Shown in pieces: positions 15,301 through 16,650 of a stretch of DNA of 16,650 nt. The position numbers and the translations under genes are program-made. Below the pieces are notes generated by a model. The model was given only the letters and a program-made list of their open reading frames with translations, ran no database searches and was not told the origin of the DNA. Position 1 is the first letter of the stretch. Every line of letters starts with the position of its first letter. Source of the stretch: CAZRIP01 sp964600165 (GTDB taxonomy: Bacteria > Elusimicrobiota > Elusimicrobia > UBA1565 > UBA9628); the NCBI GenBank assembly GCA_964600165.1, contig CAZRIP010000087.1:1-16650 (forward strand). The letters run 5' to 3'.

Positions 15301-16650
15301 CCAACAGGGCGAGTACGTCGTCGGCTCGGTCGACGTCGATCCGACGGCCAAGACCGTGAACTCCTACACGATCTCGGGCTTCAAAACAGGGATCTCCTAC
15401 AACATAGTGATCCTGCCCGCGGACAGCCGCGACGACGTCGTCTCGCCCGTCGAGGGCCAGGGCTTGACGTTCCAAGCGCAGGAGTCGACGACCACCAAGA
15501 CCATCAACCTGACCTACATCTCGGCCGGGATGTCTTGCGTGGCGACGACCAAGGCGCTCGGCAGCTCGCAGTTCCAGGTCAAGATCGACTGCAACAAGGA
15601 CCTGCGCAACGTCACCTCCACCGACAACGACCTGACGCAGATCCTCTCGGTCTCGACCTACACGTCGGCGGGCGCGGCGCTCGTCGCGCCCAACGGCACC
15701 GGCCAGCTCAACGGCGGCGACAAGAAGATCTCGGCCGACCGCAAGGAGATCACCGCGATCTATCGCGCCGCGAACAACGAGACCTCGTTCAGCCTGCGCC
15801 TGCGCGCGACGGCGTCGACGGTCGACCCGAAGACCGGCCTCAACTTCGCGACCGACCAGGTCTTCGACTTCTTCACCGGCCTGACCTCGAACGTCACCAA
15901 CCGCATCCAGAACATCAACGGCGGCACGATCCAGCTGCAGCCGTCGGCGCAGGACACGCAGCTCGGCCTCAACGAGCAGTCGCGCATCGACCTGCAGCCG
16001 GGCACGTTCGCCATCGGCGACGCCTCGCTGCCGGATTCCGCGGTCACCGCCTCGGCGACGACGACGATCACGGTCGGCATCGCGAAGGCGCAGGACCAGA
16101 ACTCGGCCTCGGTGCTCGCGCTCCGCTCGCTCGGCTACGTCCCGTCGTCGCTCGGCGTGCTCTCGAACCCGGCGGCGTTCCCGGCCGAGCTCGGCGCGGC
16201 GATGACGAAATACGGAGTCTTGAGCGGCTCGACCTCGACGATCGGCGGGGCCGATCCTCTCAGCGCGTTCTACAACATCTTCCTGCCGCTCGGCGTGCGC
16301 CACCAGCTCAAGCAGCTCGCCGACATCACTTTCTCCTACAACACGTCCTTGTCGAGCTCGACGAACGCGGACGACATCAACGTCTGGTTCTACAACGCCA
16401 CGCTCGGCCAGTTCGTGGTCGAGAACACGAACCGCCGCCTCGACACGACCAACAAGACGATCACGGTCAGCGTCAACCACTTCTCGGTGTTCGTCGTGCT
16501 CGGCGGCCAGCCGCAGCTGCAGGCGCCGAACGCGACGCCGTTCTCGAGCATCATCGCCTACAATTTCCCGAACCCGTCGGACTGCGGCGTGCACTCGAAC
16601 GTGCAAGTCGACACGGCGCTGACCGCCGGTCTCGGCATCGGCGCGACGTT
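2..16650 (+). CDS. Giant multidomain beta-rich surface or secreted protein, partial at both ends
   Basis: One reading frame starting at base 2 runs without a stop codon to the last base, giving about 5,549 residues. No start or stop lies in the window, so the full protein is longer and exceeds half a megadalton. The translation is coherent throughout, with recognisable extracellular modules in one register: propeller-like blades, LecA-like and PPC-like beta-sandwiches, fibronectin-III-like domains, prealbumin-like repeats, a FlgD-like Ig domain, carboxypeptidase-regulatory-like repeats and a C-terminal 'YNFPNP' motif. The 24 cysteines mostly fall in close pairs, as expected for disulfides outside the cytoplasm. 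No enzyme active-site motif or membrane helix was seen. The likely role is structural, adhesive or glycan-binding at the cell surface; this is inferred from domain types only. Nearly all codons end in G or C. TTA and TCA are absent and CTA occurs twice. Export route and regulation cannot be judged because both gene ends are outside the window. Confidence 0.97.
359..901 (+). repeat. Internal duplication, copy 1, part a: beta domain with DxNGNGxxD loop (residues 120-300)
   Basis: The segment contains 'LPMLALGLNSQ', 'LTVDLAG', then the acidic loop 'YRDSNGNGVYDPGVD' at residues 181-195, and ends in 'AAGTVFPIAS'. The loop matches the D-x-N-G-N-G-x-x-D calcium-binding pattern found in TSP3-like and dockerin-like loops. 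The same ordered landmarks recur at residues 920-1105. I do not recognise a named family for the whole unit. It is most likely a calcium-stabilised beta-sandwich. Boundaries are approximate. Confidence 0.6.
902..1207 (+). other. Domain: LecA/PA-IL-like galactose-binding-fold domain, copy 1 (residues 301-402)
   Basis: The order of motifs is 'FDTGLPLQIGQSIVV', 'ASGTW', 'GLDPNIRIGALVGRVG', 'TGDLILAMNDTG' and a closing strand 'FQTIAVQVV'. This follows the layout of the PA-IL (LecA) lectin family, whose members have a GxLVxxIG strand, an aromatic-containing turn, a G-x-L-x-L-x-x-N-D strand and then a calcium-binding 'N.SG' loop. Copy 1 keeps the N-D pair (residues 380-381), but the expected DN/NN-x-G loop that follows is replaced by 'YQTTAG'. 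Sugar and calcium binding may be weakened. Assignment is by motif order only, with no search done. Confidence 0.5.
1208..2044 (+). other. Domain: autotransporter-passenger-like beta region (residues 403-681)
   Basis: It opens with 'VWLGNSG', followed by 'NANWLNGVPPGSGDNVMFDG'. This matches the W-x-G...NW..G..P..GD.V.F signature common at the start of autotransporter-associated beta-strand regions. The remainder is regular short strands rich in Gly, Ser, Asn and Val, such as 'LTVASTVFVGGGALTLSANV' and 'SITLGSAGAGVVQV', consistent with a beta-helix or stacked-strand rod. No translocator barrel is seen here. A spacer or stalk role is likely. One unpaired cysteine lies at residue 445. Confidence 0.55.
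2045..2455 (+). repeat. Prealbumin-like repeat 1 (residues 682-818)
   Basis: It begins 'TISGQIFYAGG', has a central 'TYYVYAWKDPG', then 'YDPRGGFNHG', and ends 'INVTLNDWG'. This order (G-x-I-x-Y-x-G; Y-x-V-x-A-x-x-D; D-P-x-G; N-V-T-L-x-D) is the template seen in about fifteen later units and is typical of transthyretin/prealbumin-like seven-strand beta-sandwiches. Cys699 and Cys774 could form a disulfide within the unit. Confidence 0.6.
2456..2758 (+). repeat. Prealbumin-like repeat 2, degenerate (residues 819-919)
   Basis: It starts 'AVAGTVINNSPQFGAVSVDV', resembling the first two strands of the other units. It then contains 'ATSYALPAPP' and 'AYVELSTADF', but lacks the acidic loop and the D-P-x-G motif. 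It runs straight into the second copy of the duplicated module. It may be a decayed unit or a linker of the same fold. Confidence 0.35.
2759..3316 (+). repeat. Internal duplication, copy 2, part a: beta domain with DNGNGxxD loop (residues 920-1105)
   Basis: It aligns by eye to residues 120-300: 'LPQAMLRLDLSASG', 'LRVDLSTP', 'LWRDNGNGVFDNPS' (acidic loop at residues 992-999), 'TYWVTADLVGQ' and 'AAQGIYPIASS'. Copy 1 has 'GYFFLTITYSS' and 'AAGTVFPIAS' at the matching places. In both copies a LecA-like domain follows at once, so the duplication covered both parts. Sequence divergence is high, which argues for an old event. Confidence 0.6.
3317..3658 (+). other. Domain: LecA/PA-IL-like galactose-binding-fold domain, copy 2 (residues 1106-1219)
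   Basis: Landmarks are 'GLDTGLQLADGLTVTI', 'TGLWRPD', 'GLDTVSPEGNYGQLIARVGD', 'DWFPV', 'GGDLFLAINAYPGQYFNASG' and 'FSTFTVTG'. It matches the LecA family layout better than copy 1, with a clear G-x-L-I-x-x-V-G strand and an 'N-A-S-G' turn before the last strand. The Asp of the usual N-D pair is replaced by Ala (residue 1198). Glycan binding is plausible but unproven. Confidence 0.55.
3665..3979 (+). repeat. Prealbumin-like repeat 3 (residues 1222-1326)
   Basis: It begins 'GGIVSGVIAYTGANP', followed by 'YQLNVVL', then 'YYYEFDGEPAGQYYVVVAS', and ends near 'IDASFPVYN'. It lacks the acidic loop and D-P-x-G motif. It carries a CxxC pair in 'PPACPNCPG' (Cys1251, Cys1254), most likely a local disulfide in a loop rather than a redox centre, since no thioredoxin-like context surrounds it. 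Confidence 0.5.
3980..4330 (+). repeat. Prealbumin-like repeat 4 (residues 1327-1443)
   Basis: A well-formed unit: 'TINGTLHYNGGQTVGQYAVA', then 'GAFSFSGLP', 'TYYMVGFRDLFGN', 'VDPFGYVG' and 'ILTLNDSG'. All template landmarks are present in order. The acidic loop is reduced to 'RDLFGNQ'. Confidence 0.65.
4331..4651 (+). repeat. Prealbumin-like repeat 5 (residues 1444-1550)
   Basis: It follows the previous unit directly with 'GGGVTVPAAVPVGDLVVLL', then 'TDYTVFAYVSVDQSDVF', and ends in 'AEVDLSLALAGP'. The D-P-x-G-x-Y-G segment is missing. It is the last unit before the fibronectin-like pair. Confidence 0.5.
4652..5188 (+). other. Domains: two fibronectin type III-like domains (residues 1551-1729)
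   Basis: The first starts 'PGPVAGFAGQAQSATSIEFT' and continues 'WNTLPGATMYTLL' and 'IQIKASNSFGSGP'. The second has 'SSANLNWPANGNPAGTLYQV', 'LLPNQSYFWGAQAVN' and 'GSSTPFSAP'. Both show the FN3 landmarks: a Trp in strand B, a Y-x-(L/V) strand C, an 'L.PN..Y.....A.N' strand F and a closing 'G.S..S' turn. Such domains serve as spacers in secreted bacterial proteins and often sit beside carbohydrate-binding units. Confidence 0.7.
5189..5479 (+). repeat. Prealbumin-like repeat 6 (residues 1730-1826)
   Basis: It begins with the cleanest version of the first strand, 'LIGSITYAGRQTGPFMFQVA', then 'SYAARAFVDVLGDGQFHVGE', and ends 'VTVNLPLLI'. The acidic loop reads D-V-L-G-D-G-x-x-x-x-G-E-D. It lies between two fibronectin-like segments. 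Confidence 0.65.
5480..5821 (+). other. Domain: fibronectin type III-like domain (residues 1827-1940)
   Basis: The sequence reads 'PPSAPTGLTVVTPYGQDVL', 'GWNAPTVDALGASLHDLAG', 'YRVYRSTN', 'NYYRVTAVDWNGFESAPSA'. This is a textbook FN3 pattern: P-x-x-P-x-x-L at the start, Trp in strand B, Y-R-V-Y-R in strand C, Y-Y-R-V-T-A-V-D in strand F, and G-x-E-S-x-P-S. It is the most secure domain assignment in the window. Confidence 0.8.
5822..6121 (+). repeat. Prealbumin-like repeat 7 (residues 1941-2040)
   Basis: It begins 'GGTITGVVNDLATQHQGPLR', then 'FVFPNLPDGVYYVSAFRDLN', an acidic loop 'RDLNGSGKQTDNDPAG', and ends just before the PPC-like domain. The same order, repeat then 'CDRxP' and PPC-like domain, recurs at 9371-10075. 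Confidence 0.65.
6122..6487 (+). other. Domain: PPC-like beta-sandwich, copy 1 (residues 2041-2162)
   Basis: It starts 'CDRTPAPIPQGAPVPYPVTI', then 'NTGCPALDQGPGF', 'ANVSIQLQSSFPNRLILLGP', and 'TAAQTGLYLIEP'. This follows the bacterial pre-peptidase C-terminal (PPC) layout: a lead strand, a Y/F-x-F strand, a G-x-x-V-x-I strand, an L-x-L-x-x-P/D strand and a final 'A..TG.Y.I' strand. Cys2041 and Cys2065 match the Cys pair of copy 2. It is less regular than copy 2. Confidence 0.5.
6488..6841 (+). repeat. Prealbumin-like repeat 8 (residues 2163-2280)
   Basis: It reads 'FAGTIAGNLSYTGARSGSYV', 'SYSIAGLPDGLYFVRAFRDV', 'HGDLSDDFGDPAGTFG' and 'SANITLTDP'. All landmarks are present, including an acidic loop and D-P-A-G-x-F-G. 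It follows the PPC-like domain directly. Confidence 0.7.
6842..7165 (+). repeat. Prealbumin-like repeat 9 (residues 2281-2388)
   Basis: It reads 'AGGTLSGNVVRQGSEQGTIY', 'GAYSIPFLPPSTSYILQGFV', 'DTAGTGQQGPLSPQG' and 'TTNVGLLITDPGSG'. A loop insertion 'TPCQGGNC' places Cys2310 and Cys2315 five residues apart, probably as a disulfide. Confidence 0.65.
7166..7501 (+). repeat. Prealbumin-like repeat 10 (residues 2389-2500)
   Basis: It reads 'NATLQGTVSYVGVSTAPLLM', 'TSYYIAAFLDVDHDGQPD', 'DPIGFYGASP' and 'VNASFTIGDPP'. The acidic loop D-V-D-H-D-G-Q-P-D at residues 2452-2459 is a strong EF-hand-like calcium-loop match. Confidence 0.7.
7502..7879 (+). repeat. Prealbumin-like repeat 11 (residues 2501-2626)
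   Basis: It reads 'TGQVVGQVTYQGSQFIGKNI', 'TSYTVFAFVDAAGNGLSTFG', 'EPNAYYGNSTCGINGCVGQA' and 'YGINLTLSDPGS'. Cys2591 and Cys2596 sit five residues apart in the loop after the Y-Y-G motif. One of only two CTA codons in the window lies here, at 7727-7729. Confidence 0.7.
7880..8248 (+). repeat. Prealbumin-like repeat 12 (residues 2627-2749)
   Basis: It reads 'GQVTIEADYLGSQKGPLVFR', 'LPLGTYYIDAFRDPGGSG', 'NQAFDAYGQLDP' and ends 'GSVNVFSGS'. It is the last repeat before the propeller-like region and has a longer second half than its neighbours. Confidence 0.65.
8249..9370 (+). other. Domain: second beta-propeller-like region (residues 2750-3123)
   Basis: About 374 residues contain repeated blade motifs: 'IAIDASGNAYLASSVGS' (2823-2839), 'AVAVDGAGNVYAVVASGNG' (2926-2944), 'LGVDNGGNVIMSLV' (2987-3000) and 'VAVYNSSNVFVTGSV' (near 3090-3104). 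D-x-x-G-N-x-Y is typical of NHL/SBBP-type propeller blades. Each motif is preceded or followed by a strand such as 'LVKYSSAG', 'LLKFSPGL', 'LVRWSPGL' or 'TYKFNPSL'. Six or seven blades are plausible for this length. 'GGCATCA' carries a CxxC (2916, 2919). A protein- or glycan-contact role is likely. Confidence 0.65.
9371..9730 (+). repeat. Prealbumin-like repeat 13 (residues 3124-3243)
   Basis: It reads 'AVDAVYGSVIYNGALVTSGT', 'YLFNNVPAGAYQVVSFVDVN', 'GDFNYDAVDPIGIS' and 'NTVLNVYL'. The acidic loop D-V-N-G-D-F-N-Y-D at residues 3208-3215 is well formed. It leads straight into the second PPC-like domain. Confidence 0.65.
9731..10075 (+). other. Domain: PPC-like beta-sandwich, copy 2 (residues 3244-3358)
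   Basis: It starts 'CDRRPIAFGQSLQTTIAP', then 'DCPAADQNGSLQRLYTFS', 'RGQAVTISATP', 'APLRLYDPSLELIAANDGGS' and 'FILPSDGLYTIAVAP'. This is a good match to the bacterial PPC pattern: Y-x-F, G-Q-x-V-x-I, L-x-L-Y-D-P, I-A-x-N-D-G-G, L-P-x-D-G-x-Y-x-I-x-V. PPC domains usually sit near the C-termini of secreted peptidases and hydrolases. Here the domain is internal with no enzyme beside it. Confidence 0.7.
10076..10420 (+). repeat. Prealbumin-like repeat 14 (residues 3359-3473)
   Basis: It reads 'LGSISGNAAYNGVEGGRIVL', 'PFSFPNLLTGSTYYLGGFID', 'GEDSGVFGSS' and 'VTGVNFVIAP'. The D-P-x-G motif is replaced by E-D-S-G. It follows PPC-like copy 2 just as repeat 8 follows copy 1. Confidence 0.65.
10421..10759 (+). 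repeat. Prealbumin-like repeat 15 (residues 3474-3586)
   Basis: It reads 'DLSGVVTYAGQQTGPMHVEL', 'YYLRAWLDAANTGAFVASDP', 'SGIYAPLNQGA' and 'GLNFSIADPG'. The first-strand motif is nearly the same as in repeat 6, although the two lie 5 kb apart. It is the last unit of this repeat class in the window. Confidence 0.7.
10760..11122 (+). other. Domain: Ig-like beta-sandwich, unassigned (residues 3587-3707)
   Basis: The segment reads 'FSATITYTAAGMGVGGVLGF', 'TVPPGFPPPVPGQITFTS' and 'SIGAGQQVKIVYTEGP', then 'TWTVSVSS'. The alternating strand pattern suggests an Ig-like fold of the kind found in bacterial surface proteins. I cannot name the family. Cys3688 has its nearest possible partner at 3752, in the next region. 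Confidence 0.4.
11123..11623 (+). other. Unassigned beta-rich linker region (residues 3708-3874)
   Basis: Strands such as 'LSSAQYLFARDSCGNQAP', 'PISATLTAENFNLAS', 'STVVNLTYAVGQSSQPFYAI' and 'NVSVATASFGTG' indicate one or two beta domains. 'RDSCGNQAP' resembles the D-x-x-G-N turns of bacterial Ig-like repeats. A run of seven G bases lies at 11615-11621, in frame, encoding Gly. No function can be assigned. Confidence 0.35.
11624..11902 (+). other. Domain: FlgD-like Ig domain, internal (residues 3875-3967)
   Basis: It reads 'YINFRLGDPTQSWDVQI', 'SGQPSLGQIAWDGRYSPW', 'ARVPSGFYYVRVEVGGFGG' and 'SVLISVVVPQ'. The pattern of a W-x-V-x-I strand, I-x-W-D-G, V-P-x-G-x-Y-Y-V-R and a closing I-x-V-V-V-P is the FlgD Ig-like fold used near the C-termini of many secreted proteins. 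Here it is internal. The repeats before it are prealbumin-like and those after it are carboxypeptidase-regulatory-like. Confidence 0.65.
11903..12151 (+). repeat. Carboxypeptidase-regulatory-like repeat 1 (residues 3968-4050)
   Basis: It reads 'ISGQFRDSGLTPNPPLAGAN', 'VQIYGPNGTTFAQTDSNGGY' and 'VLTGLAAGAYNMFVSRPNF'. This matches the CarboxypepD_reg-like pattern: I-x-G-x-x-D, P-L-x-G-A-x-V-x-I, T-D-x-N-G-x-Y-x-L-x-G-L-x-x-G-x-Y. It is the clearest member of the set. The fold is a small beta-sandwich that serves as a stalk or binding module. Confidence 0.75.
12152..12541 (+). repeat. Carboxypeptidase-regulatory-like repeat 2, divergent (residues 4051-4180)
   Basis: It reads 'DVLMSRASVLFIVPSF', 'ADQYGNLQVNASTALAAAAQ', 'FQFAVAPGTYSVSALLPNFS' and 'GTVYVANGLNTM'. 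Its second half keeps the 'APGTYSV.A..P.F' strand. The first half holds a longer insertion with 'FDDGGQWDPSAQQF'. Confidence 0.45.
12542..13132 (+). repeat. Carboxypeptidase-regulatory-like repeats 3 and 4 (residues 4181-4377)
   Basis: Repeat 3 reads 'KSSVSGAVSVPSNPNGYFVS' and 'YTIGNLAPGAYVLTANVNGL'. Repeat 4 reads 'GASISGNVSINANTLGSTLE' and 'YTLQGLSSGSPYQVFVNVGG'. Both keep the S-G-x-V/I first strand and the L-x-x-G-x-Y-x-V strand pair. The acidic turn before the G-x-Y motif is lost. A low-complexity stretch 'STAAAAAGSGGGVS' lies in repeat 3. Confidence 0.55.
13133..13507 (+). repeat. Carboxypeptidase-regulatory-like repeat 5 with Cys-paired insertion (residues 4378-4502)
   Basis: It begins 'GAISGTITLPVGATDFANVN', then 'FSIPSSTEIAQGG', an insertion bounded by Cys4434 and Cys4448, 'TATFLVGGINTETDDVTFFY', and ends 'TTTATVNLSQ'. 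The insertion, about 15 residues between the two cysteines, is unlike the other units and may be a disulfide-closed loop. Confidence 0.45.
13508..14218 (+). repeat. Carboxypeptidase-regulatory-like repeats 6 and 7 (residues 4503-4739)
   Basis: Repeat 6 starts 'FSISGSISNQISNPLFNTDP' and has 'WTITNLPSGVYFVHTLDL', followed by a CxxC ('RACATCAV', Cys4601 and Cys4604). Repeat 7 starts 'FTVSGSISLDGGLQDARAFN' and has 'YSFSNLPAGNFYTLSVADAG' and 'YVGAPINFPNPGLS'. The shared starts 'FSISGSIS' and 'FTVSGSIS' show that the two units are related. Confidence 0.55.
14219..14575 (+). repeat. Carboxypeptidase-regulatory-like repeat 8 (residues 4740-4858)
   Basis: It reads 'AYITGQLQDANSGLLINAGN', 'IQQDGTFQVGPLLPNNSYIL' and 'ILNVGVVSLNQGQ'. 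The Q-D-G-x-F-x-V-x-P-L-x-P-N-x-x-Y turn replaces the usual T-D-x-N-G-x-Y motif. The final 'VGVVSLNQG' strand leads directly into the next unit. Confidence 0.55.
14576..14869 (+). repeat. Carboxypeptidase-regulatory-like repeat 9 (residues 4859-4956)
   Basis: It reads 'SLTGHVYASTTTGALLGNIL', 'TYTNPSGQYTLWVSTYA', 'YDITAAGRDGNLAS' and 'TTADFVLNPL'. The T-x-x-N-P-S-G-x-Y-x-L-x-V motif is a good match to the family turn. Confidence 0.65.
14870..15214 (+). repeat. Carboxypeptidase-regulatory-like repeat 10 (residues 4957-5071)
   Basis: It reads 'VSVTGQIVVADAATGGSLSY', 'AISDSLGNFSVTGLSTGTYS' and 'LRVVSLGYEVFNATVTAS'. The D-S-x-G-N-F-S-V-T-G-L-x-x-G-T-Y-x-L-R-V-x-x-x-G-Y pattern is canonical for CarboxypepD_reg-like domains. 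It has a longer loop after the second strand. Confidence 0.7.
15215..15526 (+). repeat. Carboxypeptidase-regulatory-like repeat 11 (residues 5072-5175)
   Basis: It reads 'ATVTGRILQSDGSAPNTTQV', 'SYTISGFKTGISYNIVILPA' and 'TTTKTINLTYISAG'. It is the last unit of the series. It contains the otherwise rare codons AAA, ACA and ATA within 24 bases (15383-15406), in the most GC-biased part of the gene. Confidence 0.6.
15527..15892 (+). other. Domain: Ig-like beta domain near the C-terminal region (residues 5176-5297)
   Basis: It reads 'SCVATTKALGSSQFQVKIDC', 'DLRNVTSTDNDLTQILSVST', 'KKISADRKEITAIYRAANNE' and 'TSFSLRLRATAS'. Cys5179 and Cys5197 probably form a disulfide between adjacent strands. 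The pattern suits an Ig-like fold. This segment holds more Lys, Arg and Glu than the repeats before it. No family name can be given. Confidence 0.45.
15893..16507 (+). other. Domain: C-terminal-region domain ending in a HFSVFVVLG strand (residues 5298-5502)
   Basis: Landmarks are 'NINGGTIQLQPSAQDTQLGL', 'IDLQPGTFAIGDASLPDS', 'LRSLGYVPSSLGVLSNP', 'ITFSYNTSLSS', 'VWFYNATLGQFVVENTNRRL' and 'TITVSVNHFSVFVVLGG'. A 'xxPxGxF' strand, an 'L..ITFSY' strand, 'W.YN...G.W' and a final 'V.HFS.F.V' strand form a combination I associate with ZU5/GAIN-like or related beta domains before C-terminal sorting or anchoring regions of bacterial surface proteins. This family call is from memory and is tentative. 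Confidence 0.4.
16508..16650 (+). other. Start of C-terminal 'YNFPNP' region, cut by the window edge (residues 5503-5549)
   Basis: The segment reads 'ATPFSSIIAYNFPNPSDCGV' and continues to the window end. A Y-N-F/Y-P-N-P motif commonly opens the last FlgD-like or type IX-sorting-like domain of long secreted proteins, so the gene may end within a few hundred bases downstream. This is inferred from the motif. The stop codon is not in the window. Confidence 0.5.

Noticed and set aside
7727..16606. Very long open frame on the minus strand (about 2,960 codons), and a similar one at 3383-7534
   Set aside because: Both are in codon register with the + strand gene and exist because TTA, CTA and TCA are almost unused there. 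Their translations are Arg/Ala/Asp/Val-rich with no domain-like pattern, while the + frame shows clear modules throughout.
2..16650. CRISPR arrays, tRNA or rRNA genes, insertion sequences, attachment sites
   Set aside because: No regularly spaced identical repeats, RNA gene signatures, transposase motifs or terminal inverted repeats were seen. All sequence is explained as coding.

Overview
The whole window lies inside one giant protein-coding gene on the + strand. The frame starting at base 2 stays open from the first to the last base (about 5,549 codons), with neither the start nor the stop codon inside the window. I read this frame line by line and saw no stop codon and no sign of a frameshift. 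There is no intergenic DNA, RNA gene, mobile element, CRISPR array, promoter or terminator. Residue numbers below count from the codon at base 2.

The organism is a high-GC bacterium: nearly all codons end in G or C. The protein is poor in Lys and Cys, rich in Gly, Ala, Ser, Thr, Val and Asn, and built only of beta-rich extracellular-type modules. Giant tandem proteins of this style, with 'Y.G.QTGP' beta-sandwich repeats, FlgD-like domains and a C-terminal 'YNFPNP' motif, remind me of Elusimicrobiota and neighbouring uncultured phyla such as Omnitrophota. That assignment is from memory of the style and is tentative.

Layout: (1) 2-355, the end of a beta-propeller-like region. (2) 359-1207, a two-part module of a DxNGNGxxD-containing beta domain followed by a domain resembling the LecA/PA-IL lectin fold. 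(3) 1208-2044, an autotransporter-passenger-like region. (4) 2045-8248, about twelve prealbumin/transthyretin-like repeats, interrupted by a second copy of the two-part module, three fibronectin-III-like domains and one PPC-like domain. (5) 8249-9370, a second beta-propeller-like region. (6) 9371-10759, three more repeats and a second PPC-like domain. (7) 10760-11902, Ig-like and unassigned beta regions ending in a FlgD-like Ig domain. (8) 11903-15526, about eleven carboxypeptidase-regulatory-like repeats. (9) 15527-16650, an Ig-like domain, a domain ending in a 'HFSVFVVLG' strand, and the start of a C-terminal 'YNFPNP' region that runs out of the window.

No catalytic motif, transmembrane helix or signal peptide is visible, and the N-terminus is outside the window. 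The best reading is a secreted or surface-anchored structural, adhesive or glycan-binding protein of well over half a megadalton. The most notable points are the size, the nested internal duplications, the internal FlgD-like domain that may mark an ancient gene fusion, the near-total absence of TTA, CTA and TCA codons (which opens very long false antisense frames), and a 5'-to-3' fall in A/T-ending codons.
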